The position numbers and the translations under genes are program-made. The notes beneath the pieces were generated by a model, which was not told the DNA's origin, ran no database searches, and was given only the letters and a program-made list of their open reading frames with translations. This document shows positions 1 through 11,070 of a stretch of DNA of 64,000 bases, piece by piece. The first letter of the stretch is position 1; the number at the start of each line of letters is the position of its first letter. Source of the stretch: Ampullaceana balthica. Lineage: Eukaryota > Mollusca > Gastropoda > Lymnaeidae. Location: the NCBI GenBank assembly GCA_944989445.1, contig CALYLW010000696.1, positions 404,660 to 468,659 of the forward strand, read 5' to 3'.

Positions 1-7
1 AAGGCGA

Positions 8-716
8 ATGGCTCCTCTTAGTGGAGAACTGTCGGGACTAATTTTGCCACATGAACATTTTGGAAGCCACCTCGACACACAAGGTCGAACAATTGATGAA
101 GAGTTGGAAAAATTAAACTTCAAATTTGCTGGCGAAACATTGTCAAAAATATGGAAGCAAGTAATCATAGACAATTTTCCAACAGTTGCTGAGTATATTG
201 TGCTTGAAAAGTCTGAACTTGAAATTGAAAATGTTATAATCAAAGATCAAGTTTGGTGCCAAAACCATGTAAGAACAAGTCAATACTTTCTACAAATAGT
301 CAAATGTTTTGATTTAACTTGTTGCCAACCGATTAGAAGCTCGTACTTTGATATTATTGCTGATCGATTTATCCACCCACCAATTACAATCTGCCAAACT
401 AATGAGGGCCTTAAAGCACCAGAAGTTTCTGATATAAAGTCATATAGATTTCCATCTCTTTTCTTCAATCAGTCTGTAAAAGTTGAAAACATACTACCAC
501 GATCAGCAAAACCATTCAAAATTCTTCCATACGATATGTATTGTCCATCTATTCAGTTGCTTATGTTTGATAAGTTTGAACGGTTTGTTTATGTTTGAAC
601 GGTTCTGTAAAATATGTCACCTTTATGTTGCTTCGCAAGCCATGTTAGAGAAGCACGTTCAACAGCACCAACACTGTATGCCTGGGCCCAGTCAAATACT
701 ACATGCACCCCAATAG
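8..716 (+). pseudogene. Unknown, probably transposon-associated ORF ending in a C2H2 finger, frameshifted
   Basis: A 196-codon frame opens at position 8 and stops at 596-598. Another frame continues to 716 and encodes a single C2H2 finger with spacing C-x2-C-x12-H-x3-H (residues FCKICHLY then EKHVQQH). The break is explained by a short tandem duplication: the 9-mer tttgaacgg occurs at 575 and again at 594, so 19 bp were added and the frame shifted just before the finger. The N-terminal part is acidic and has no recognisable catalytic motif. I recall similar ORFs repeated in invertebrate genomes next to G-rich element ends like the one at 1140-1281, so I infer it belongs to a DNA transposon whose start lies left of the window. 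Function is unknown. A host gene exon is the alternative. Confidence 0.45.
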
Positions 717-1139
717 CAAAGAATTCATCCAATGCGAGTGGCAGCCAAAAGATAGAGAGAGCTAATGGCAATTATTGCTTATACTTATGGAGAGATGTTT
801 AGTGCACAATGGCTAGATGAAGAAAATCAATTGGGGAACGCTTAACATCTCAATGGGAAAATATAGAGGCTAGGATATAGGATTTGGAATTGTTTGTAAA
901 AAAATTGTTTAATATATAAATTAAAAGTATATTTATAGTTAAACTTTTTAATCTCGTTTCTACTTGAAGTTAGAACAAGTCTTTGTAACCTTTGTAGTTA
1001 TGAATTGGAAATATGTTTATAAGTTAAAAGTTTATTAAACTTTGTTTTTCTAACATTTTTCTTTTATTCACTTTCGTGTTGTAGTTGTAAATTATTCTAT
1101 TTAATTTTTTTTCCATATCATTATTATTATTTTTTTTTA

Positions 1140-1281
1140 AAATATTTTTTGGATGGGGGGGGGGTACTCAAATGTTGACGTAATTTTATAGGGGGGGGGT
1201 CTCTGGAAGTGTGACAAGTTGTTGACAGGGGGGAGGTAAAAATCGCCAAAAATTTGTTGACGTAGTTTCTGGACAGCCCCT
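1140..1281. repeat. G-run-rich putative transposon end
   Basis: The stretch has G runs of 10, 9 and 6 bases separated by AT-rich spacers, and the 9-mer gttgacgta occurs twice (1174 and 1256). It ends in ggacagcccc. This pattern is what I remember for termini of a widespread invertebrate DNA transposon, and it would make 8-1281 the right part of one element. No matching left end is visible, so the call is tentative. Confidence 0.3.
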
Positions 1282-1885
1282 AAGAATATATTATGCCAAT
1301 TTTTTGTTTTCATTTCAATAAAAATTGGAAGCACTGTTGAATAACGGTAATCTTTTCAAGAATATTACCGCATTGGTCATTAACAAAATGTGTTTCTAGC
1401 CATAACATATTGTGACGTGGCGTAATTATTTGAGCTTTTATTAATTTGTCAAGGGAACGAAGTAAAAAAAGCAATCTTTTATTTGATAAATATTACTCTT
1501 TTTTGTATTAAATGTCTGTTTTTTGTGTATGTGTCGATGTCAATATTACGTACTTAATTATACATTTAATTTTCTATATTAATATATAACATTCGTTTTT
1601 TGGTTTATGAAATTTACAATTGGTTGTCGTTCGGTTGTCAAGTTTCAATGCGTTTTGAACTACAAAGACATTATTTATTACGGCAAATGAAATTTGTCAA
1701 CTTATGCTTCAGTTTAGCGTTTGTTTTTCTTTTATAAACTTTGAGATTGCATATATGTATGTCTTTAAAAAAAATTATATTTAAAAATCGGACTCCTCCC
1801 CACAATAGTTTTTTTTATTGTTATTTACATGAAATATTTTAATGCGTCTTAGACTAATTTTGAATAAAAAATATTTGCTTTTAAT
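1282..1885. other. AT-rich, nothing recognised
   Basis: Low-complexity AT-rich sequence with no ORF longer than about 60 codons and no repeat ends that I can see. The interval 802-1139 is similar. Confidence 0.6.
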
Positions 1886-2399
1886 ATAGAACTGGAAGGG
1901 GTGCTGACTTGACAATAATGAAAACGTTTATTAGAATTCCTAAAACGTGTATATTAAAGTTGATACTTTAATATTTTCTTTTATCCAGTGCTTAACTTTA
2001 CTTCAAAGGTTTCATGCAAAATAAATAGTTCATTGTTATTTATATTTGTAAATAGCTACAATTTGTTATTTACATGTTTTTGATAATGTAAAGGTAATAA
2101 TGTATGGACAAATGGGCGTTTAAACTGACAAGTCATAATAGATCTTGAAAAGGTGCGGACTTGACAACAATAAAAGCGTTTATGTGAATTACTAACACGT
2201 GCATATTAAATTGTAAATATGATTAACAGTTGATAAGTTAATATTTTCTGTTATCCTGTGACAAACTTTGCTTACTACGTTTCATGCAAAATAAATAGTT
2301 ATTAAAATGTGTAAAATTACAGTTTATTTTTTCATGTTTTGATAATGTTGTGGTAATAATGATTCGACAAATGGGCGAATAAACTGACAAGTCATAATC
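1886..2399. repeat. Two-copy diverged tandem repeat, about 255 bp per unit
   Basis: Unit 1 (1886-2137) and unit 2 (2138-2399) share ordered landmarks: gacttgacaa, catgcaaaataaatagtt, a gataatgt block, gacaaatgggcg and aaactgacaagtcataat. Small indels separate the copies. No ORF is present. It could be a short satellite or two head-to-tail copies of a non-autonomous element. Confidence 0.8.
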
Positions 2400-2547
2400 A
2401 TCGATGAAGCTTAAACGGCTTCAAATCACATATATGCGTGATGTGGATCACATTACAGTCACATAATTGTTTATTATTATTGGTGCACTCATAATTGGTG
2501 CTCACTAGTGAATGCCGCAAATTAACGTCCGACTGACTCCTCAGCAA

Positions 2548-3073
2548 TCTATATATATATAATTCTCTTCGTGGTCAGACCCTGCGAGGCAAGCTGCAAG
2601 TATGTTCAAAGATACTAATTTTAGAAAGCAGCGCACCAAATTACTCCACCAATGCATCAAAAGGTGTGCAAATTAAATATGCGCTGTAAAAAAAAATATG
2701 ATGTCATTGTTTTCGCTGATATTTTAATTTGTAAAAAGGGAACAATGTAAAAAGTTATAAAATACTTTGTGTACATTTCAGAAAGTTTAATATTTCGTAT
2801 TGATCAAACAAGGACAAGTTAGTTGGGATATTGAAAAAGGTGGGCGCCGTAGGCGCCCTATAAAAGTGCATTTTTTCAAAATAAATAGATTTCAGCTGAA
2901 CACTTCCGTCATTTTTTACGGGTGATACGCCGCGGGTCTCTCCAGAGTTCCTTCTTTTCATTCACTCACAGGCGTTTGCCCAAACCCACCCCATTTTGAC
3001 AACTGTGTCTTTCAGGATGTCTTCACCCGTCACTAAATCATTAGCGGCGTATGCTACGCCGCGGGTCATCTAG
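2548..3073 (+). mobile_element. Non-autonomous Helitron, complete (526 bp)
   Basis: The 5' end begins TC (2548) directly after an A. The 3' end is CTAG (3070-3073) directly before a T, giving the A^T target typical of Helitrons, with no target duplication. A perfect 8-bp stem with 3-nt loop (gcggcgta-tgc-tacgccgc, 3044-3062) lies 7 nt before CTAG, as the family requires. No Rep/helicase is encoded. An older-looking 3' terminator of the kind seen at 41370-41406 (ccgtcatttttacggg-like hairpin, 2900-2920) is embedded internally, suggesting that read-through captured a new 3' end. A related copy is on the minus strand at 48546-50509. Confidence 0.88.
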
Positions 3074-3359
3074 TATTTATTAATACGTCGAACTTCAAAC
3101 TTCTTTGCCGCAATATCACTTTATGCTATGTGTAATTCACTATACATTTACTATTATCATGATTATATCATTATTATGCATGCAAACTTACATAACGCGA
3201 AGCCTAAGCTTGGAGGTTTTCTCATAACACATATATTCGTATATATAATCAAAATATATACTCTGATATGTCCGTTCGTAACGCTAGATTTTAAAAAAGC
3301 CCACCGCTAAAAAAATAACCTTGAAAAATATATTGCAAAATAAAATAAAAAACAAAAAA

Positions 3360-3543
3360 AAACACTATTTTCAAACGTCCGCATAAAATTGTTCAATATG
3401 GAAAAGAGATCTAATTTTTCTCTCTTGGTCTCTACATTTTCTGATTATTTACTATGTGGCTTTCAGGCAAAATGGGACAATTACAAAAACTGAAATATAT
3501 CCATTTTGAAAGCTCCCGTCATTTTTGACGGGTAATACACTAG
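3360..3543 (+). mobile_element. Helitron 3' portion, second family
   Basis: Ends with a cccgtca-tttt-tgacggg hairpin (3515-3532), 7 nt, then CTAG (3540-3543) followed by T. The upstream body (aacgtccgcataaaattgtt and onward) matches the Helitron copies at 40921-41406 and a fragment at 59700-59830. The 5' end was not located. The copy is probably 5'-eroded. Confidence 0.75.
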
Positions 3544-4654
3544 TGTATATATATTTTTTTTTAAAGAACAATGTCAAAATTTGTGACTGTGACAGACCAC
3601 ATGTAAAGAATAATACGTAGACACGATCAAGGCGTTTAGAAATACACATAGATTTACAGAAGAAAAGACATGCATAGATTAACTAACTAACGTAAATTGA
3701 AGCATAAGATTCTAAATCACTTTATCATGTTACCAGAACTTCTGGTCAAAAGCAACTAAGTCAAGAAAATTGTTTGATTTTCATAATTTCAGGATTTGAA
3801 ATAAAAAAATATATGTTTGTAAATCTTTAGATTACATACTTTATATTTGGACATTGCAATACAAAATTTTTCTATTTACAGTTTTAAGTTTATTTATTTT
3901 TTCCGCAATGGGTGCTTATTCTTGTTGCTTTTATAAAAGAACAATTTTATGAGTCTCCATGAGATAATATATTACTTCTTTAAAAGATTTTGATAATAGA
4001 GTACAAATTGTTTCATTTAACTGCTTTGAAATATGTTGTAAACTATTACAATTGTTATTATTAAAGGATAGAATACTGACCAATTATTATTTTTTATATT
4101 GTCATAACATGGGTAACATTGTTTATTCTCATGATATTTTTTGTCTTACACTATTACTTTTGGATTTTACTTTAAACATTTTTTTGTGTTTCTTAGAATG
4201 TCTGTATAAAGTTTTGTTAATCTTGTAGTCGTATCACCAACTACAGAGACAGAGTGAGAAAAACTGACAACAACTCAGATATAAAGATATACACACAAAA
4301 AAAACAACAAAGAATAAATGAAAGAAATAAAAACAAGAATTAAGAAAGACATTTAAAATCAGAAATATAAATTGTTTGAAACTGAGATTTAAACATAAAC
4401 TCATAAAATTAGAGACATTTAAGGGGGAAAGGGGGGTGGCATAGAGTTACAAAATGTATGAATAAAAGAAGTTTATTTGTAGAAACAATGAATTGAAAAG
4501 TGTTTTCCAAAAAAAAATTATAGTTGATAAAATATTTTTTCAAAGCTACATTATGTGATATAAATGTGGATGACAGATGTATACACACATATAGACAGAG
4601 AGATAAAGAGACATATGTTAACTTTATAATATACATGCAGGAGTGAATTGGTGA
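3544..4654. other. AT-rich, nothing recognised
   Basis: No coding signal or repeat ends seen. It contains a purine-rich stretch around 4240-4340. Confidence 0.6.
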
Positions 4655-5287
4655 AGTAAAGTCTTGGATGACTTTCAGCATGCTCAATCTGAATGACGAT
4701 AAGACAGAGGCACTCCTATTTTGCTATAAAAATCACTTAGTACTCTGTCTTTCCCTATTCTATTCAGGTGGTTAGTTCTGATATACTGTTCAAAACATCG
4801 ACTAGGAATCTTGCCTACATTATTTCTAACAACATATCTATCAACAACTTCATCAATCACATATGTCGCTCTACCTACACCGCCATTCGTCAGATCAGCT
4901 CATTCCGTCATTACTTAACAGTTAGTGGTACAAAAACTATAGTCTGTGCTCTTGTTCTAGCTCGTATTGATTATTGCAATTCTTTTCTGTCAGGTGCGCC
5001 AAAACAATGCATTGAAAAACTGCAGAAAGTTCAAAATTCAACTGCAAGACTAGTTCTTAAGGCAAAACAACATGACCATGTTACTCCGCTACTTTACTAA
5101 CTTCATTAGCTAGCTATACAAGCTCGAATTGATTACAAACTGGCTGTTCCTTGTCACAAATTCTTTTCTGACTCATACCCTTCCTATCTTACTGAACTTT
5201 TGTCAGTTTAATCACCCATTCGTCAGCTACGCTCTTCTGCAGACACACGTATTCTCTGTGTTTCAGTTGTGAGCGTGTCTAATCTAA
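4655..5287 (+). pseudogene. CR1/Jockey-like non-LTR retrotransposon RT, C-terminal fragment
   Basis: The conceptual reading starts at about 4655 with a W-M-x4-LNLNDDKTE motif (typical thumb-proximal region after the catalytic box), shifts frame near 4760, and continues as a 110-codon frame (4768-5100). That frame carries the conserved LVLARIDYCNSFLSG and LQKVQNSTARLVL blocks of LINE RT C-termini. An in-frame stop at 5098 is followed by more matching sequence (IDYKLAVPCHKFFSD, then SADTRIL) up to 5287, where a hAT element interrupts it. The catalytic YADD region is absent, so the copy is a dead 5'-truncated relic. The flanking sequence resumes at 7657. Confidence 0.8.
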
Positions 5288-5431
5288 CGCGCACATAGGG
5301 CCGGATTAAGCCATCTTGGTGCCCGAGGCACAAACCCACATTGGTGCCACCTTCTGCATCGATACCCCATTGACCGCTGGTATGTTCAATATCAAGCAAA
5401 CCAACTAACAAACAAAACAGTTGTCAACATA

Positions 5432-5611
5432 CAGGGGTGTCACAAGGGATTGCGGGAGGTACGGACCGCACCGGGTGACACCAAAGGGTAAAATTATGTA
5501 TGCCTCGTTATTGGGCATTGGCATACTCGGAGGAGGTCTATGGAGTAAGTTGTGAGGGGGTGACACCATGAACTACCGAGCTGGATGACACCTACCCTAG
5601 TGACGCCGCTG
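5432..5611. mobile_element. hAT-type MITE, 180 bp, nested in larger hAT
   Basis: Ends are inverted repeats starting CAGGGGTGTCACAAGGG on the left and CAGCGGCGTCACTAGGG on the complement of the right. The flanking 8-mers are tcaacata (5424-5431) and tcaacaca (5612-5619), a duplication with one mismatch. No coding capacity. It sits inside the 5296-7648 element, so it is the younger insertion. Confidence 0.85.
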
Positions 5612-5779
5612 TCAACACATGTGCTTGTACTAGTATCACTCAAATAAAACCTACGATAAATAATTTCTGTATTAAAAATAATATTTAATTAATTTTGTAA
5701 TAATAATAGACACACATACTGTAACTTTTTTAATAGATGAGAAAGTCAGAGAAAGCAAACCTTTACATTTTAAAGTTCT

Positions 5780-7200
5780 TTATTCTAAATTAACATCTGG
5801 TGAAGTTCATCATCCAAGTTAATGTTGCGCAAAATGTCTGTCTCAATCATCAGAAAAGATAAGAAATCAACCTTTCTTATTTCATTATTGATCTAGTTGG
5901 ATTGTGTGTACGTTTTAACTGATAAAAAGAGCGCTCAGTTAAAACGTTCGTGAACATTAATGTTAAAAATATGCGCAAGTCTTTTTCTACATTGGAAAAG
6001 CAAACTGTATGTTGTCTCTATTACTTAGTATAATTCTGCATGACTCAACGTGTTGTTTTCAGATTTTGATGCACGAAACTTGTGGCGAATATATGAGTGT
6101 AACTTTTGTAGTTCATTATATAAATTATTGTTAAGATCTTCCGGATAAGCATTTATTAGTCCTATATAACACTGAGATGTTTGTGGTACATCGACCTGAC
6201 AAGAAAATCTAACTGCAATATCATTATATACCTATCCTCATCTACCCATCTCTGTCTCAAGTTTGTCAACAATGGCGTAGAAAGCAAATATACGAAATTT
6301 GAATCTGGCTTTCAGACATACCTCAGGGGCATAACCAACAATGATCACTGTCTTTCCTTCAAGTGATCTGCTAGTGAAGAATACAAACCAGCACCCGTTT
6401 CAAGTGCACGTGCTCATTTTATAGAGCTTGACTGAATCTGTGAAAATGTAACACTTCTTCCCAAAAGACAAGCGTGAGAGCAAATTATAATTATTGTGTC
6501 TTCTTTGCAATTTTTGTCTGCTTCTCTTCTGTGACAGGTCTTATTGTAAACACTATAACGCTTCTATAATCTGAGAATGAGACTTTAGAATAGCTTTAGT
6601 TCCAAGATCATGTGCTTCCCATCTCGTATCGGAAAGAGAGTTTACCAGCGTTCAATCCATAAAGCATAATTTCAGAATCTTCCATCTGTTGGTTGAAGCT
6701 GAGAAAAAAGTATAAATCAGTTGCACTGTATGGAAGAAGTTTACTGCCTCTAAACAAGAGTCAACGGCAATGCTGCCTACCAGATTTAGTGAATGGGTAG
6801 CACAAGGTATGTAGATATAAAACTAATTTTCCTCTGGAATTTTGTTCTGCATGCCCTTGTAATATCAAGACATATTAGTTGCGTTATCCGGGACTGACCT
6901 TTGCATTTCGCAAAATCAATATTGCAAACTTCACGTAAGTACTGCAACTCTTGCTTAGACATACCTTCACCGGTGTGACTTTTCAGCTCGAAGAAAGTCA
7001 AAAGGCGCTCAATGGGCTCTCCATCTACCACATATTGAAGAACAACGCTTAACTGATCTATAAGTGAAATATCGGGTATTGATAAGATGAAATAACCAGA
7101 AGCCTTTACTTCATCTATTATTACTTTATGGACTTTTGGGGACATAATTTTAATCAATTCTTCACATATAATTTGGGATACATAAGAAGGATTTCCTTTC
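5780..7200 (-). pseudogene. hAT transposase remnant (ZMYM1/DUF4371-like)
   Basis: The best frame, 7157 to 6786, reads SPKVHKVIIDEVKASGYF, VVDGEPIERLLTFFELKSHT, then KCKGQS, which is the conserved core of ZMYM1-like hAT transposases. Read with frameshifts, the next blocks follow in order: an AxHSLNLVG-like block near 6780, SDTRWEAH near 6610 (the hAT RW motif) and a TERSFYQLKRTHNP block near 5930 (the C-terminal hAT dimerisation region). Several stops and frameshifts make it non-functional. The order and strand agree with the element ends at 5296 and 7648. Confidence 0.82.
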
Positions 7201-7739
7201 CCAGAACTTCCTTATTTCGCAATGTGTAATGCTAAAATATGGATCAATTTGACTGACCAACTCCAGCAACCTTAGACAATTCAATTTTGTAAAGATCCAA
7301 ATTTTTTAATTGTCCCTTTTAAAAGCGATGTCAGGGGTTGATTAAGATTGCACGGGGCCCCTGGCTGCCATTCCACCTGGGGCCGTGTCCAGCCACTTTA
7401 TTATACAATTTAATAAGTTTGGGGTCCCTTAATTTTAGTCTTAAATCATTGGGGGCCCTTGGTTTTAGCCCAATCAGGCTTACATTTAATTCACTTCTGT
7501 GCGATTTAATATTACATTTGCGATTTGCAAACGTCATGTCCATTATGGACATTATACACATTTTTCTTGAGGACTTACTTGTGGTGCCCCCAAACGCTTC
7601 GTGCCCAAAGGCACGTGCCTTGTTTGCCTATAGGTTAATTCAGCCATGCGCGCACATACAATCGGTCAAAATCAACGATCTGCACCATTCTCAAAACCAA
7701 AACACAATTAAGGAGATGGATGCTTCAAAGGAATGGTAA

Positions 7740-8559
7740 AAAATGTCAACTAAACGATTACGTATTCTTGGTGATTTTGAGAGGTGCTTTTAATATGGAT
7801 AAACGAGAAGCGATTACAAGGTGACACTATTAACGAAACATTTTTTGTTTCAAATCTAAACTTGTTTTCCAAGTTGTTAATCACCTTTAACAATGCATAA
7901 GTAATTTTATTTGAATAAATGTTAATAAACATCTTTGAAAAATAATGAGTATTTTTTTAGAATGGAAAGCATTATCATATTTTACATTGATTTGAATGGG
8001 AAAAATTGCTTAGTTTAACGGGTGTTTCGCTTAACGAGTAAAATCGATAAAACTCGTTATGAGAGGTTCCAATGTAATAGAAATCTAGTGTATTTAGATA
8101 ATCTGATATAAAGAGTATAATTATTGCTATGAAAATTTATTAGAGGATAGTCTAATTGAAATACATTTCACAAATGAACAAGAATAATAATAATGATTAA
8201 AAAAATTAGAATTCTAAAAAGTTTAAAACTTTTCCTGTCCTCAGAATTTATATAAAATTTAATTTAAAAGAAAAAAAAGTAAAATGTGTGTTAAATAGTC
8301 ATTGACAAAAAAGAAAGAGATTATAACGAATTAAAAGTTCAGAAAAGTTATTCTATGCTTATAATATTAATAGTAGCAGTAATAGTATTTATTTATTTTT
8401 CTTTTTTAAAAGGGTCCATACAAAAGATTCTTATTCCAGGACAGTTTTATCTGTAAAAAATGTCTAAGATTTCGGTTTTATAATATTTTAATCCCTTTAT
8501 TGACAAATGTATTCTTTGATAATTTCTTTTTTTAAATTACATTTTAGTATCTTGCATCT
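7740..8559. other. AT-rich, nothing recognised
   Basis: No convincing gene or repeat boundary. Very AT-rich with poly-A and poly-T runs. Confidence 0.6.
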
Positions 8560-8935
8560 TTAGTTTGTATTGGTTGTTATCGATGAATTAAATATTTTCG
8601 TTTTTTGTCTTTTATAATCGTAACAGTTTACGCTTTTCTGGATGGAAAAATCAAACATTTTAGTAATTAATTCATCTGGTTGTGTTTTGGTAAGATTTTG
8701 CTACTTTCTCATTAATTTAATTGTTCTATAGATTATAAAATCATCAGCAAATAACATTTGTTCCTGGTGAGATCATTTATATAATTTAGGAAGACTAAAG
8801 GACAGTTTCTTGTGGAATTCCCAAATTAATCGTTACCGGTGCTGATTTAGATAAATTATTTATTACACATATACCTGAAAAGAAATCTTGGATTAAAAAA
8901 AAATACTTTGGAAGTTAATATTTAGTGTTTTAGAC
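8560..8935 (-). pseudogene. Heavily decayed LINE C RT fragment
   Basis: This interval aligns by eye with 21440-21840 of LINE C. Shared landmarks, in the same order, are the cttttctggatgg block, ttctatagattataaaatc, cagcaaataac, tgtggaattcc and aaatcttggat. The reverse complement still carries the F-A-D-D catalytic box (near 8745), which is altered in the longer copy at 21638. It is an old, unalignable-at-edges relic of the same family. Confidence 0.72.
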
Positions 8936-10609
8936 ATGTGACTTTTAATGCACCTCCATAAAATTTTCAAGGATAATTTACTAATCGTAGAAAATCAAAT
9001 AATACATTACGTCCCTAAGTATCATGTCCTTATGATAAACAACACAAATAAAGCTTCAACATGCAAACAACCTAAAAGACAGATGTATCCCTGAAATGTA
9101 TGTAATATAACAGTCTTTTAACAAGCATTGGCAAATTTCCAATAATTTTTTTCACGTACTTCTATTGGGTAGAGAGCAAAATAACTCGTAACATTTAAAA
9201 CGATAATAAAATGCAAGATTAGACATAAACTATGCAATTGTGGTATTTAAAATAATAAAAGAATACAGCAACTAAGATTTAAAAAAGAATATTGCTTTAG
9301 ATTCTAATATAGAAAAATTAACATAAAACAAAACAAATAACATAGAAGCAAAAAAAAATACATAGAAGAGAGCTTACACAATAAGTAAAATATAGTTTCA
9401 TTAATAGCTTACAAATTTTGCCACACACAATTGCTAGGTGACAGATATTATCTAATGGCATAATGCAGGGAATGTAAGACTCACAGATGGCCATTGAGAC
9501 AACGGAACACATAAGGAGCTGATTTAATATTCTAAGATTGAATACGTTTATATTTTTTAGGGGATCTAGGGAACATTATAGGTAACACAAAATTTGTATT
9601 AAAATCCAAGTCATTTTGAAATAACCTAGCATAGCCATCTCTAGGTAACATATCTTTTTTCCCCCTAACAGCAACATAATTGCTGATCTTAGACTTATTA
9701 ATATACTAAATAATAAAAATAAAAATTCACGGTGTTTTTAAAATAAAGTACGTTCAAAAGGAAATACTAAATTCAGTAATTAATATGAATAATTTCAAGA
9801 AACTTAATATGGAAAGTTATGTCATTACTATCATCTGAAGTTATTGAAGATGCCACTATTTCCATGATATCCCTTTGTGTTCTTTAGTGTTGCTGTGGGG
9901 AAAAAACAACACAGCGTAAAGCAAGAAAAAACAAAACTTTTCGGTTTAATGTAAAAAAATATGAATTATTTCATTTTTAAAGTAGAATTTAAATAATTGA
10001 CCGCTAAATTTACTTGTTGAACAATTAATATGATGTTTCTTTATAAAAGACTAAAGTTATTCTCATAATGTATTGTATTAGAATTTACTCAATATGTTTT
10101 GAATAGCTTATTACATGAATTAAATTTTTTGGTAATATAATGGTATTTAAATTTTTTATTAATTTTTTCTTCATTAAAATTAATAAAGTCGTTCTTATTA
10201 TTTATCAGGGATGGTTGTATAAAGAAAATACTTGGGGGTAATGCAGACTCAATAGCAACATATAAAATCCGTTTTAAATATTAACAATTTAGCATGTCTA
10301 CGTTTACGTTTAGAACATAAGACCACTACTAAAGGAACCAGTTCATTCCAGAAAACGCATATTTAAATTTGACATAAATGCAAATTTCTCATCTACGTAC
10401 AGTGTAAAGACACCAAACTCCTATCGACTTTCATTTCTTTTGACATTAATAACAAAATATCCTAATCCATACGAATTAACTGTATCCAATATCCTCTTTG
10501 ACAAATTTTAAAATTAATGCCTTAAAAACTTAGCTAACGTAATTTTTCCTATTAATATCAAGACACCTTAAAGTTATACCATTTCGTTAAATGTGCACAG
10601 TAAGTTGTC
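8936..10609. other. AT-rich, nothing recognised
   Basis: About 1.7 kb without a credible ORF, repeat end or RNA gene. Short frames such as the one at 9318-9512 have no family features. Confidence 0.6.
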
Positions 10610-11070
10610 ATATTTCAGCTAAAGAAAAAATTGCAGCATTTGGATTAAAGCTTTCATATTGAAAAAAAAACAACAGAAGGAAACAAGTTAGCGGCCTTTT
10701 CAAAGCTGACCTTGTTCTTGGAAGATAGTAAATACATAACTTTTGATGACATCAAGGATATAGTTATCAGGCATCTAACAAAGCTCAAAGAGAGGTTCAC
10801 TGTTTACGTTCCAGTTATTGATTCCAATAATGTCAATTGAATTGCAGATCACTTTGACATGCGGATGTACCAGATGAGCCTAAAGGGTTGGTAGAGGCAA
10901 TTCTTGAAATTCAATCCAATTAGGCCACTTATTGAATATGCAAACAATCATATCTCACATATGTTTGGATGGCAAATGCTTAAAAAGCAATATCCCATTA
11001 TTCATTATATCTAGAATGGCCAGGGCCATTATTCCTATAACCATAATAGCAAAATATTTGACTGTAAACT
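10610..11070 (+). pseudogene. hAT (ZBED5/GTF2IRD2-like) transposase C-terminal relic
   Basis: Read with several frameshifts, the blocks follow the order expected for this hAT branch: KEKIAAFGLKLSYWK near 10620, FDDIKDIVIRHLTKLKERF near 10745 (the helical region before the catalytic Glu), VPDEPKGLVEAILEIQSN near 10866, and SRMARAI near 11010. Multiple stops make it a pseudogene. No inverted ends or target duplication were found. Assignment rests on remembered family blocks, so the exact subfamily is uncertain. Confidence 0.5.

Larger units (their letters stand above)
5296..7648 (-). mobile_element. Decayed hAT transposon (ZMYM1-like) with 8-bp TSD
   Basis: The element is bounded by an identical 8-bp target duplication, CGCGCACA, at 5288-5295 and 7649-7656. 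Terminal inverted repeats are imperfect (left gggccggattaa, right complement ggctgaattaa). The interior encodes a broken minus-strand transposase. It landed in the CR1-like RT relic and contains a younger MITE at 5432-5611. The 8-bp duplication and the CAGGG-type end are hallmarks of hAT. Confidence 0.85.

Noticed and set aside
7331..7739. Overlapping plus and minus frames of 76 and 133 codons
   Set aside because: They cover the subterminal, GC-richer end of the hAT element and its flank. No domain is visible in either.
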